Of a DNA stretch of 64,000 nucleotides, positions 53,511 through 62,533 are shown one piece after another. Made by a program: the position numbers and the translations under genes. The stretch's first letter is position 1; the number at the start of each line of letters is the position of its first letter. The notes beneath the pieces are model-generated. The model did no database searches, was not told the origin of the DNA, and worked only from the letters and a program-made list of their open reading frames with translations. The DNA is from CAMDHY01 sp046156265 (GTDB lineage Bacteria; Pseudomonadota; Alphaproteobacteria; Rhizobiales; Segnochrobactraceae): contig NZ_JAWDIR010000011.1 of NCBI RefSeq assembly GCF_046156265.1, positions 620,001 to 684,000 on the forward strand. Direction: 5' to 3'.

Positions 53511-53748
53511 CTTGGCGTTTTCCAGGGGTCCGGAGGCAAATATACGGGCGATAGCGCGAAAAGATAGGGTTCGGGGGAACAACGGAAAGCCGTCGCACGA
53601 CGTCTGGATCGGAGCTTCGCCCCCGCTGGTGCTCCCACCGATCACATCCGCGGACCGCTGTCCGAAAACCGGCGCACGACGCGGACCTTGCCATTCTGCC
53701 GCGCGCCACCTAAGAGGATTACTCATCCCCCCGAAACGGAGTCAACCG

Positions 53749-54126
53749 ATGGCCCGCGTGACCGTCGAGGATTGCATCGACAAGGTTGAGAACAGGTTCG
53801 AGCTCGTGATGCTCGCGAGCCATCGTGCTCGCATGATCGCCAGCGGCTCGGCCCTCACCATCGATCGCGACAACGACAAGAATCCGGTCGTCGCCCTGCG
53901 CGAGATCGCCGATTCCACGATCGTCCCGGACGATCTGAAGGAAGACCTGATCCACTCCCTGCAGAAGTACGTCGAGGTCGACGAGCCCGAGCCGGAGCCG
54001 GTCGCCGCGATCACGGCCGCCGACGGTGCCGACGACGGCGACATCGCCTTCGACCGGATGTCGGAAGAAGAGCTGCTGAAGGGCCTCGAGGGGCTGGTGC
54101 CGCCGGAGAAGACGGACGATATCTGA
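53749..54126 (+). CDS. rpoZ: RNA polymerase omega subunit
   Basis: The 125-residue protein begins MARVTVEDCIDKVENRFELV and continues ASHRARMIASG, the omega core that chaperones the beta-prime subunit. The acidic C-terminal extension (DEPEPEPVAAITAADGADDGD) is typical of alphaproteobacteria. The ATG at 53749 follows ACGGAGTC. The rsh gene begins 82 bp downstream; omega is also part of the ppGpp site 1 of RNA polymerase, so the adjacency is functionally meaningful. Confidence 0.95.
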   Translation: MARVTVEDCIDKVENRFELVMLASHRARMIASGSALTIDRDNDKNPVVALREIADSTIVPDDLKEDLIHSLQKYVEVDEPEPEPVAAITAADGADDGDIAFDRMSEEELLKGLEGLVPPEKTDDI

Positions 54127-54207
54127 CGCGTCGGGTCGCCGCCGCGTTCCTGACGCCGCGGGGCATCGGCCAGCGGCGCTCGGCGGCGCGGAAAAGGCGT
54201 TGCGGGG

Positions 54208-56373
54208 ATGATGCGTCAGTACGAACTCGTCGAGCGGGTGACGCGCTACAACCCGAACACCGACGAGGCGCTGCTCAACAAGGCGTACGTCTACGCCATG
54301 CAGAAGCACGGCACGCAGAAGCGTGCCTCCGGTGATCCGTACATCTCGCACCCGCTCGAGGTCGCCGCGATCCTCACCGATCTGCGCCTCGACGACGCCT
54401 CGATCGCCGTCGGCCTGCTGCACGACACCATCGAGGACACCGACGCCACCCGCACCGAGATCGACACCGTCTTCGGCGTCGAGATCGGCAAGCTGGTCGA
54501 CGGTCTCACCAAGATCCGCCGCCTCGACCTCGTCACCCGGCGCGCCAAGCAGGCGGAGAACTTCCGCAAGCTGCTGCTGGCCGTCGCCGACGACGTGCGC
54601 GTGCTGCTCGTCAAGCTCGCCGACCGCCTCCACAACATGCGCACGCTGCAGTACGTGCCGCCGGAGAAGCGCGCCGCCGTCGCCGAGGAGACGATGGAGA
54701 TCTATGCGCCACTGGCCGGGCGCATGGGCATGCAGGACCTGCGCGACGAGCTGGAAGACCTCTCCTTCCGCAACCTCAATCCGGATGCCTACGCCACCAT
54801 CTCCGAGCGGCTCGCCCGTCTCGGCGAGCGCAGCCACGGCCTCAGCGGCGAGATCGAGACCGAGCTGAAGCGCCGCCTCGTCGAGCGCGGCATCGCCGCC
54901 GAGGTCTACGGCCGGCGCAAGCGGCCCTACTCGATCTTCGCCAAGATGCAGAGGAAGTCGGTCGCCTTCGAACAGCTCTCCGACCTCTACGGCTTCCGCG
55001 TGATCGTGCCGCAGCTCGAGGACTGCTACCGGGCACTCGGTATCGTCCACACGACGTGGCCGAGCGTGCCGGGCCGATTCAAGGACTACATCTCGACGCC
55101 GAAGCAGAACGACTATCGCTCGCTGCACACCACCGTCGTCGGCCCGAGCCGGCAGCGCGTCGAGTTGCAGATCCGCACCGCCGAGATGAACCGGGTCGCC
55201 GAGTACGGCATCGCCGCCCACGCCCTCTACAAGGACGGCGAGGGGGGCGGGCGCAACATCGTCCGGCTGACCCAGGAAAGCCGCGCCTACGCCTGGCTGC
55301 GCCGCACCATCGACATGCTGAGCGAGGGCGACACGCCCGAGGAATTTCTCGAGCACACCAAGCTCGAACTCTTCCACGACCAGGTGTTCTGCTTCACCCC
55401 GAAGGGCATGCTGATCGCGCTGCCGCGCGGCGCCACCGCCATCGACTTCGCCTACGCCGTCCACACTGACGTCGGCAACACCTGCGTGGGCGCCAAGATC
55501 AACGGCCGGATCATGCCGCTCGTCACGGAGCTCGCGAACGGCGACGAGGTCGAGATCATCCGTTCGAAGGCGCAGACGCCGCCGGCGGCTTGGGAATCGA
55601 TCGCCGTCACCGGCAAGGCGAAGTCGGCGATCCGCCGCGCCACCCGCGAGGCGGTGCGCCGCCAGTATGGCGGGCTCGGCCGCCACATTCTCGAGCGCGC
55701 CTTCGAGCGCGCCGGCAAGCCCTTTTCCCTCGAGGTGCTCGAGCCGGCGCTGCAGCGCCTCGGCCAGCCCTCGGTGCTCGACCTGCTCACCGCCGTCGGC
55801 CGCGGCGAGGCGCGCTCCGAGGACGTGCTGCGCGCCGTCGACCCGGACGCCGCCGGCGGCGCCGGCACCAACGGTTCCCGCCGCCCGCCGCCGCCCCGTC
55901 GCCGCACGACCACCGAGCGCCCGTCGATCCCGATCCGCGGCCTCAAGGGCGACCTGCCGGTCCGCTTCGCCCCGAACGGCGGCGCGCTGCCCGGCGACCG
56001 CATCGTCGGCATCCTGACGCCGGGGGAGGGGGTGACGATCTACCCGATCCAGTCGCCCGCCCTGAAGGCCTTCGACGACGAGCCGGACCGCTGGGTCGAC
56101 GTGCGCTGGGACGTCGAGCCCGACGCCGACGAGCGCTTCCCGGCGCAGATCATCGTCGAATCGATCAACGAGCCCGGCTCGCTCGCCGGCATCGCCCAGG
56201 TGATCGGCGAGAACGACGGCAACATCGACAACATCAAGATGATCCGGAAGGGCGAGGACGCCCACGAGATGGCGATCGACCTGGAAGTGTTCGACCTGAA
56301 GCACCTCAACCGCATCATCGCGCAGTTGCGTGCCCGCCCGACCGTCTCCACCGTGTCGCGCGTGAACGGCTGA
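54208..56373 (+). CDS. rsh: Bifunctional (p)ppGpp synthetase/hydrolase (Rel/SpoT homologue)
   Basis: The 721-residue RSH protein has an HD hydrolase domain (DPYISHPLEVA, LLHDTIEDT with the HD at residue 72), then a synthetase domain (DLYGFRVIV, YRSLHTTVVGP). A TGS domain follows (VFCFTPKGMLIALPRGAT near residue 392), and a C-terminal ACT domain from about residue 648 (VESINEPGSLAGIAQVIG). Both active sites look intact, as expected for the single long RSH of alphaproteobacteria. It sets alarmone levels during amino-acid or nitrogen limitation. A small separate HD hydrolase is encoded at 30.6 kb. Confidence 0.95.
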   Translation: MMRQYELVERVTRYNPNTDEALLNKAYVYAMQKHGTQKRASGDPYISHPLEVAAILTDLRLDDASIAVGLLHDTIEDTDATRTEIDTVFGVEIGKLVDGLTKIRRLDLVTRRAKQAENFRKLLLAVADDVRVLLVKLADRLHNMRTLQYVPPEKRAAVAEETMEIYAPLAGRMGMQDLRDELEDLSFRNLNPDAYATISERLARLGERSHGLSGEIETELKRRLVERGIAAEVYGRRKRPYSIFAKMQRKSVAFEQLSDLYGFRVIVPQLEDCYRALGIVHTTWPSVPGRFKDYISTPKQNDYRSLHTTVVGPSRQRVELQIRTAEMNRVAEYGIAAHALYKDGEGGGRNIVRLTQESRAYAWLRRTIDMLSEGDTPEEFLEHTKLELFHDQVFCFTPKGMLIALPRGATAIDFAYAVHTDVGNTCVGAKINGRIMPLVTELANGDEVEIIRSKAQTPPAAWESIAVTGKAKSAIRRATREAVRRQYGGLGRHILERAFERAGKPFSLEVLEPALQRLGQPSVLDLLTAVGRGEARSEDVLRAVDPDAAGGAGTNGSRRPPPPRRRTTTERPSIPIRGLKGDLPVRFAPNGGALPGDRIVGILTPGEGVTIYPIQSPALKAFDDEPDRWVDVRWDVEPDADERFPAQIIVESINEPGSLAGIAQVIGENDGNIDNIKMIRKGEDAHEMAIDLEVFDLKHLNRIIAQLRARPTVSTVSRVNG

Positions 56374-56398
56374 AATCCTGGACGGCGAGAGAGGACAG

Positions 56399-56980
56399 AT
56401 GACGCGTGACGAGGTGATCGACGTGTTCCGCGAGTGCGGCGCCGTGCTCGAGGGCCACTTCATCCTGAGCTCGGGGCTGCGCAGCCCGGTGTTCCTGCAG
56501 AAGGCGCGGGTGTTCATGTACCCGCGCCAGACCGAGAAGCTCTGCCGGGCGCTCGCCGACAAGATCCGCGCCGCCGTGCCCGGCCGCATCGACTACGTCG
56601 TCTCGCCGGCGCTGGGCGGCCTTATCCCCGGCTACGAGACGGCCCGCCACCTCGGTATCCCCGCCGTCTGGGTCGAGCGCGAGGGCGGCGAGTTCCGCCT
56701 GCGCCGCTTCGAGATCGAGCCCGGCGCCCGCGTCGTCATCGTCGAGGACATCGTCACCACGGGCCTGTCGAGCCGCGAGACGGTCGCCGCCATCACCGCG
56801 CTCGGGGCCGAGGTGGTCGCCTGCGCCTGCTTGATCGACCGCTCCGCCGGCGAGGCGGACGTCGGCGTGCCGCTGGTAGCGCTCTGCGAGTACAAGGTGC
56901 CCGCCTATGCCCCCGACGCGCTGCCACCCGAGCTCGCTGCCATCCCGGCGGTGAAGCCCGGTAGCCGCGGCCTCGCCTGA
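56399..56980 (+). CDS. pyrE: Orotate phosphoribosyltransferase
   Basis: The 193-residue enzyme has the PRPP loop VVIVEDIVTTGLSS near residue 117, the start HFILSSGLRSPVFLQKAR and the flexible-loop AVWVEREGGEFRLRR. It makes OMP from orotate and PRPP in pyrimidine synthesis. The gene begins 25 bp after rsh and ends 10 bp before acpS, so it is part of the operon. Confidence 0.94.
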   Translation: MTRDEVIDVFRECGAVLEGHFILSSGLRSPVFLQKARVFMYPRQTEKLCRALADKIRAAVPGRIDYVVSPALGGLIPGYETARHLGIPAVWVEREGGEFRLRRFEIEPGARVVIVEDIVTTGLSSRETVAAITALGAEVVACACLIDRSAGEADVGVPLVALCEYKVPAYAPDALPPELAAIPAVKPGSRGLA

Positions 56981-56990
56981 GGGGCTGCCC

Positions 56991-57407
56991 ATGATCATCG
57001 GCATCGGCACCGACCTCATCGACATCCGCCGCGTCGAGAAGACGCTCGCCCGTTTCGGCGAGCGTTTCACCAATCGCGTATTCACCGAGGTGGAGCGGTC
57101 GAAGTCCGACCCGCGCGCCACCCGCGCCGCCTCCTATGCCAAGCGCTTCGCCGCCAAGGAGGCGTGCTCGAAGGCGCTCGGCTCCGGCATCCGCATGGGG
57201 GTCGCCTGGCGGGAGATGGGCGTCGTCAACGAGAAGAGCGGCAAGCCGACGCTGGTGCTCGCCGGCGGTGCCGCGGCGCGTCTCGCGGCCATGACGCCGC
57301 CCGGGTTCGTCGCCCGCATCGATCTCACGATGACCGACGACTGGCCGATGGCCCAGGCCTTCGTCGTCATCTCCGCCTGGCCCGCCGACTGGGTGCGCCC
57401 GGCCTGA
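56991..57407 (+). CDS. acpS: Holo-[acyl-carrier-protein] synthase
   Basis: The 138-residue protein opens with IIGIGTDLIDIRRVEKTLARFG, containing the metal aspartate, and has YAKRFAAKEACSKALG with the Mg-binding glutamate. It transfers the phosphopantetheine arm from CoA to ACP. In many bacteria pdxJ precedes acpS; here pyrE takes that place, as seen in other Rhizobiales. Confidence 0.95.
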   Translation: MIIGIGTDLIDIRRVEKTLARFGERFTNRVFTEVERSKSDPRATRAASYAKRFAAKEACSKALGSGIRMGVAWREMGVVNEKSGKPTLVLAGGAAARLAAMTPPGFVARIDLTMTDDWPMAQAFVVISAWPADWVRPA

Positions 57408-57538
57408 TCCCGTCCCGCGGCAGGCCGGTGATATCCGCCCGCGCGTTGCGCGGGCGCCGGCGACCCTCTATCTAGACCTCACCCGACGGCGCGCCCCGTA
57501 GACCCGGTGCCCCGCGACATTCCAGCGAGAGCGAGACG

Positions 57539-58303
57539 GTGGTGGCGAGCGACAAGGCGGAGAGCGTGAAGGCGGGCAAGCAGGGCGGTTTCTCCGAAAT
57601 CGTCAAGGTCGTCGTGCAGGCGCTGCTGCTGGCACTGGTGATCCGCACGTTCCTGTTCCAGCCGTTCAACATTCCGTCCGGCTCGATGATGAACACGCTC
57701 TTGATCGGCGACTACCTGTTCGTCTCGAAGTTCTCCTACGGCTACAGCCGCTACTCCTTCCCCTTCGGCATCGTGCCCTTGAATGGCCGTGTCTGGGCGG
57801 CCGAGCCGGAGCGGGGCGACGTCGTCGTCTTCAAGCTGCCGACCGACAACTCGACCGATTACATCAAGCGCGTCGTCGGCCTGCCGGGCGATTCCATCCA
57901 GATGATCGGCGGCGTGCTGCATATCAACGGCACGGCAGTGAAGCGCGAGCGCATCGCCGACTTCGTCGAGGTCGACCAGTATGGCGTCGAGCGCCGCACG
58001 GCGCGCTTCCTCGAGACGCTGCCGAACGGCGTCTCCTACGACACGCTGGAATACGGCAGCGGCGACCTCTACGACGACACGCCGGTCTACAAGGTGCCGG
58101 CCGGCCACTATTTCATGATGGGCGACAACCGCGACAACTCGAAGGACAGCCGTTACCTCGACGGCGTCGGCTACGTCCCGTTCGAGAACCTCGTCGGCAA
58201 GGCGCAGGTGATCTTCTTCTCCGTCGCCGAGGGTGAGCCGCTGTGGAAGGTCTGGCTGTGGCCGTGGACGGTGCGCTGGAACCGCATCTTCGACCCGCTT
58301 TGA
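57539..58303 (+). CDS. lepB: Signal peptidase I
   Basis: From the GTG at 57539 (another GTG follows it) the protein has 254 residues. One membrane anchor (VQALLLALVIRTFLFQPF) precedes the catalytic S49 in IPSGSMMNTLL and K110 in YIKRVVGLPGD. GDNRDNSKDSR is box E. It cuts signal peptides on the periplasmic face of the membrane. Stop and rnc start overlap (TTGA). Confidence 0.94.
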   Translation: MVASDKAESVKAGKQGGFSEIVKVVVQALLLALVIRTFLFQPFNIPSGSMMNTLLIGDYLFVSKFSYGYSRYSFPFGIVPLNGRVWAAEPERGDVVVFKLPTDNSTDYIKRVVGLPGDSIQMIGGVLHINGTAVKRERIADFVEVDQYGVERRTARFLETLPNGVSYDTLEYGSGDLYDDTPVYKVPAGHYFMMGDNRDNSKDSRYLDGVGYVPFENLVGKAQVIFFSVAEGEPLWKVWLWPWTVRWNRIFDPL

Positions 58304-59034
58304 ACGCCGGTGGCGAAGCGGCGACGGCGCTCCCGGCGCGGGCCGCGCTCGAGGCCCGGCTCGGGCACGTCTTCGCCGATGCGACCCTCCTCGACCTCGC
58401 GCTGACGCACGCCAGCGCCGCCGGCGTCAGCGACGTCGCCCGCGACAGCTACCAGCGCCTCGAGTTCCTCGGCGACCGCGTGCTCGGCATCGCCGTCGCC
58501 ACCATGCTTCTCGAGGCCTTTCCCGCCGCCGACGAGGGCGAACTCGCCCGGCGCCTGAACCACCTCGTCCGCCGCGAGACCTGCGCCGACGTCGCCATCG
58601 AGCTTGGTCTCGACCGCGCCGTCCGGATCGGGGCGGGTGAGGCCCAGGCCGGCGGCCGCCGCAAGACCGCCATTCTCGGCGACGTCTGTGAATCGGTGCT
58701 GGCGGCCGTCTATCTCGACGGCGGCTTCGCGGCGGCCACCGCGCTCGTCGACCGCTACTGGCGCCCGCGCATGCTCGGCTTCCTCGCCGGGCGGCGCGAC
58801 GCCAAGACGACCTTGCAGGAATGGGCCCAGGGCCGCAGCCTGGCCGCGCCCGCCTACGAGGCCGTCGACCGAAGCGGCCCCGACCATGCGCCACGCTTCA
58901 CCGTGATGGTGCGCGTCGACGGCCTCGATCCGGCCGAAGGGCTCGGCCGCTCCAAGCGGGAGGCCGAGCAGGGCGCCGCCACCGCCCTTCTCGTGCGCGA
59001 AGGCATCTGGCCCCCGACGGAGGCACCCGAGTGA
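58300..59034 (+). CDS. rnc: Ribonuclease III
   Basis: The 244-residue enzyme carries the RNase III signature YQRLEFLGDRVLG, a second acidic cluster in ILGDVCESVLAAVYLDGG, and a C-terminal double-stranded RNA-binding domain (TTLQEWAQGRSLAAPAYE through SKREAEQGAATALL). The start is a TTG at 58300, coupled to lepB. It processes rRNA precursors and structured mRNAs. Confidence 0.94.
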   Translation: MNAGGEAATALPARAALEARLGHVFADATLLDLALTHASAAGVSDVARDSYQRLEFLGDRVLGIAVATMLLEAFPAADEGELARRLNHLVRRETCADVAIELGLDRAVRIGAGEAQAGGRRKTAILGDVCESVLAAVYLDGGFAAATALVDRYWRPRMLGFLAGRRDAKTTLQEWAQGRSLAAPAYEAVDRSGPDHAPRFTVMVRVDGLDPAEGLGRSKREAEQGAATALLVREGIWPPTEAPE

Positions 59035-59966
59035 GTGAAGACAACGTTCCGGCCGAGGACGCAGGCGCTCCCCGGGCCACCCGCTGCGGCTTCGTCGCCC
59101 TGATCGGCGCGCCGAACGCCGGCAAGTCGACCCTCGTCAACGCCCTCGTCGGCACCAAGGTGTCGATCGTCACCCACAAGGTGCAGACGACGCGGGCGCT
59201 GGTGCGCGGCATCGCGCTGGAAGGCGACGCGCAGATCGTCTTCGTCGACACACCGGGCATCTTCCGCCCGCGACGCCGGCTCGACCGCGCCATGGTGACG
59301 ACCGCCTGGGGCGGCGCCAAGGACGCCGATCTCGTCGCCGTGCTGATCGACGCCCGCAAGGGCATCGACGACGAGGCGGCGGCGCTGTTCGACGTCCTCG
59401 CCGAGGTGAAGCTGCCGAAGCTCCTGGTGCTGAACAAGATCGACCTCGTCCGTCGCGACTCGCTGCTGGCGCTCGCGGCCGATGCGAACGCCCGCATCCC
59501 GTTCGATCGCACCTTCATGGTGTCGGCCCTCACGGGCGATGGCCTGAAGGACTTCCTCGGCTATCTCTCCGGTGCCGTGCCGGCCGGTCCCTGGCTCTAT
59601 CCCGAGGACCAGGTATCCGACATTCCGCTGCGCCAGCTCGCCGCCGAGGTGACGCGGGAGAAGCTGATGATGCGCCTGCACGACGAGCTGCCCTACGAGG
59701 CGCACGTCGAGACGGAGCAGTGGAAGGAGCTGCGCGGCGGCTCCGTCCGCATCGAGCAGACGATCTATGTCGAGCGCGACAGCCAGAAGAAGATCGTCAT
59801 CGGCAACGGCGGCGAGACGATCAAGGCGATCTCCTCGGCCGCCCGCCAGGAGATCGCCGGCATCGTCGAGCGACCCGTCCATCTCTTCCTGTTCGTCAAG
59901 GTGCGCGGCGCCTGGGCCGACGATCCCGAGCGCTACCGCGAGATGGGTCTCGACTTCCACGACTAG
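59031..59966 (+). CDS. era: GTPase Era
   Basis: The 311-residue protein has G1 ALIGAPNAGKSTLV, G3 FVDTPGI and G4 LNKIDLV. The C-terminal KH domain reads IEQTIYVERDSQKKIVIGNGG and ends with RVRGAW-like VKVRGAWADDPERYREMG. It assists maturation of 16S rRNA and 30S assembly. The GTG start overlaps the rnc stop (GTGA). recO usually follows in this order but here a GNAT gene converges instead, marking a breakpoint. Confidence 0.95.
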   Translation: MSEDNVPAEDAGAPRATRCGFVALIGAPNAGKSTLVNALVGTKVSIVTHKVQTTRALVRGIALEGDAQIVFVDTPGIFRPRRRLDRAMVTTAWGGAKDADLVAVLIDARKGIDDEAAALFDVLAEVKLPKLLVLNKIDLVRRDSLLALAADANARIPFDRTFMVSALTGDGLKDFLGYLSGAVPAGPWLYPEDQVSDIPLRQLAAEVTREKLMMRLHDELPYEAHVETEQWKELRGGSVRIEQTIYVERDSQKKIVIGNGGETIKAISSAARQEIAGIVERPVHLFLFVKVRGAWADDPERYREMGLDFHD

Positions 59967-60014
59967 CCCGGCGCACGGCGGCGCGACCTCCGCGCGGGAA
60001 ACGGGGCAGGGCGT

Positions 60015-60530
60015 TCAGGCGTCGGTGCGGGTGCGTGGAAAGTCCACGGTGCCACTTTCCCCCGACAGGGCGCCCGGAACGATCTCGAGAGCCTGCAGGG
60101 CGTCGCCGGACCGGCTGGTGACGAACACTCGCGCCCGACCCTCGGAGAAGCCGAAGCGGCCGTGGAAGTCGGCGTCCCCCCTGACGATCACCGCCTCGGC
60201 GCCGGCGTCGGCCGCGCGCCCGATCGCGGCCTCGACCAGGCGGGTGCCGATACCCCGGCGCCGGTGGGTCGGCCGCACACACACCGGTGCCAGTGCCATC
60301 ACCTCGATCCTGCGGCCGTCGATGCGGGCCTCGACGCGGCTCACCAGCGCGTGGCCGACGACCACGCCGCCGACCTCCGCGACCAGCGAAACGACCGCGG
60401 TCCCCCCGTCCTGGAGCCGTCGCACCAGCACCGTTTCGTCGTCCCGGTCGAACGCGCGGGCAAGGGTGTCGGCGATGGCGCCCTCGTCCCCCGGCTCCGC
60501 GGCCCGAACCACAACCTCCCCCGAGGGCAT
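60015..60530 (-). CDS. GNAT-family N-acetyltransferase (YhbS-like)
   Basis: The ATG at 60530 gives 171 residues. The acetyl-CoA loop is VRPTHRRRGIGTRLVEAAIGRA and DFHGRFGFSEG matches YhbS-type predicted acetyltransferases. A TTG at 60593 would add a polar tail. Substrate is unknown. It lies downstream of and convergent with era. Confidence 0.82.
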   Translation of the reverse strand: MPSGEVVVRAAEPGDEGAIADTLARAFDRDDETVLVRRLQDGGTAVVSLVAEVGGVVVGHALVSRVEARIDGRRIEVMALAPVCVRPTHRRRGIGTRLVEAAIGRAADAGAEAVIVRGDADFHGRFGFSEGRARVFVTSRSGDALQALEIVPGALSGESGTVDFPRTRTDA

Positions 60531-60748
60531 GTGGCGTTGCCTCTTGTCGTGTCTACCGCCATAGTCATAACCGGGCGGCGAACTTGAATTCAACTAAGAC
60601 TTGTGTAAGTCGGCGCTGACAAGGGTGGAGCGGGGAGCTTTCCGATGAATTGGACCGGCGGCCGGCAGGTGTCGCCGGGCGCGATCGGTGCCGCCGACGG
60701 ACGTCGCCCACAACGGGTGGCGCCATTGGCGGCGGTGGCGGCCGGACG

Positions 60749-62533
60749 ATGAGCGGCATGCGCGGCGCGGTGGCGAGCAGCCTGAAGACTCGTGTCTTCC
60801 TGCTGATCCTGGCGGTCTTCGTGGGCGTTTCCGTTCCGGCCTATGTCGCCTTCGACTGGATCATCGGCAGGACGACCATGACGCTCGGCACCCTGTTCGC
60901 CGAGAAGCAGATCCTGTTCGACCGATACCGCGGCCTGGAAACCCTGTTCCGCGAAGCCTCGCTCGCCGAGACACTCGCCCGCTCTCCCGCGATCGTCGCC
61001 TGGGCGCAGAACGAGAACGACCCGGCCGTTCGGGCGCGCGGCCTCGCCGAGATGGAGCACTACCGTCAGGCCTTCGCCGACGGCAGCGTCTTCCTCGTCA
61101 TGAACGGCACGGGCGACTACTACTTCAACGACCGCGACGGCACCTACACGGGCCAGGAGCTCCGGTACCGGATCGACCGCTCCAACCCGCGCGACGGCTG
61201 GTATTTCAGCACCATCGCCCGCGAGCCGACCTGTCAGCTCAATGTCGACCACGATGACAACATCCGCGTCACCAAGGTGTGGGTGAACTGCATCGTTCGC
61301 GTCGGCGGCGAGGTGCTCGGCGTCGTCGGCACCGGCATCGACCTCACCGCCTTCATCCGCGATGTCGTCGCGATCCCGCAGACGGGCGTGCAGAGCCTGT
61401 TCGTCGACGACAGCGGCGCCATCCAGGCGCACCGCGACCCGGACATGGTCGACTTCCACAGCCTGACCAAGGACACCAAGGCGAAGAAGACGATCTTCCT
61501 GCAGCTCGACGACGAGGCCGACCGCCAGACCCTCGTGGCGATGATGGCGGACGTGAAGAGCGGCCGTGTGCCGGTCCGCTCCGCCTTCCTCACCGTCGAA
61601 GGCCAGCCGATGCTGGCCGGAGTCGGCTACCTCGGAGAGATCGGCTGGTTCAACGTCACGCTGATGGACATCGACACCATCATCGACCGGCGGCTGTTCC
61701 TGCCGATCGGCGCGCTGCTCGCCGCCATGCTCGCCATCGCCGCCGTGCTCGTCACGCTGCTCTTCAAGCGCCAGGTCCTCGACCGGCTCGCCCGGCTCGA
61801 GGGAGCGGTGCGCAGGCTTCGATCCGGCGATGCCGTCACCGTCGTTCCCGACGGCGGACGCGACGAGATCGGCCGGCTTTCGGAGGCCTTCGCCGCGATG
61901 GCGGCGGCGGTGCTCGACCAGAAGAAGACGCTCGAGCGCATGGTCGAGGAGCGCACCGAGCAGCTCGAGCGCCTCGCCAATCTCGACCCGCTGACCGACG
62001 TGCTGAACCGCCGCGGCTTCGAGCAGGCGGTGGAGGCGGAACGCAGCTGGGCCGGTCGCAACGGCACCGACCTCGGCCTGCTCCTGGTCGACCTCGACGC
62101 CCTCAAGGAGATCAACGACAGTCGCGGCCATCTCGCCGGTGATCGCGCCCTGACGGAGGTCGCCCGGCGCATCACCCGCTCGATGCGCCGTCAGGACATT
62201 TGCGGCCGGTGGGGAGGCGACGAGTTCGTCGTGCTGGTGTCGGAATGCGACGAGTTCGCGCTCTCCCGCTTCGCCGAGCGCCTGCTGGTCGCGATCCGCC
62301 GCACGCCGGTCGCCCTGGACGATGGCGGCGAGGTCACCGTCACCGTCAGCATCGGCGCCTGCATGGTCGACGTCTCCCACGGCATCGACGTCTCCGCCGC
62401 CAAGGCGGACGCAGCGCTCTATTCGGCCAAGTCGGGTGGCCGCAACCGCCTCGTCATGTACGACCCGGTCCGGCACGCGCCGCAGTCCCAGCTCGAGCCT
62501 CGGCTTCCGGCCGACGCGCAGCCCCAGCACTAG
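60749..62533 (+). CDS. Membrane-bound diguanylate cyclase (sensor-HAMP-GGDEF)
   Basis: The 594-residue protein has two membrane helices (about residues 13-35 and 320-345) around a periplasmic Cache-type sensor (TGDYYFNDRDGTYTG, GWYFSTIAR). A HAMP segment, a short coiled coil (VEERTEQLERLANLDPLTDVLNRRG) and a GGDEF domain follow. The active site is WGGDEFV, and an inhibitory I-site RRQD lies five residues before it. It makes c-di-GMP from GTP in response to an external signal. The 3' end overlaps the convergent regulator gene by 80 bp. Confidence 0.9.
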   Translation: MSGMRGAVASSLKTRVFLLILAVFVGVSVPAYVAFDWIIGRTTMTLGTLFAEKQILFDRYRGLETLFREASLAETLARSPAIVAWAQNENDPAVRARGLAEMEHYRQAFADGSVFLVMNGTGDYYFNDRDGTYTGQELRYRIDRSNPRDGWYFSTIAREPTCQLNVDHDDNIRVTKVWVNCIVRVGGEVLGVVGTGIDLTAFIRDVVAIPQTGVQSLFVDDSGAIQAHRDPDMVDFHSLTKDTKAKKTIFLQLDDEADRQTLVAMMADVKSGRVPVRSAFLTVEGQPMLAGVGYLGEIGWFNVTLMDIDTIIDRRLFLPIGALLAAMLAIAAVLVTLLFKRQVLDRLARLEGAVRRLRSGDAVTVVPDGGRDEIGRLSEAFAAMAAAVLDQKKTLERMVEERTEQLERLANLDPLTDVLNRRGFEQAVEAERSWAGRNGTDLGLLLVDLDALKEINDSRGHLAGDRALTEVARRITRSMRRQDICGRWGGDEFVVLVSECDEFALSRFAERLLVAIRRTPVALDDGGEVTVTVSIGACMVDVSHGIDVSAAKADAALYSAKSGGRNRLVMYDPVRHAPQSQLEPRLPADAQPQH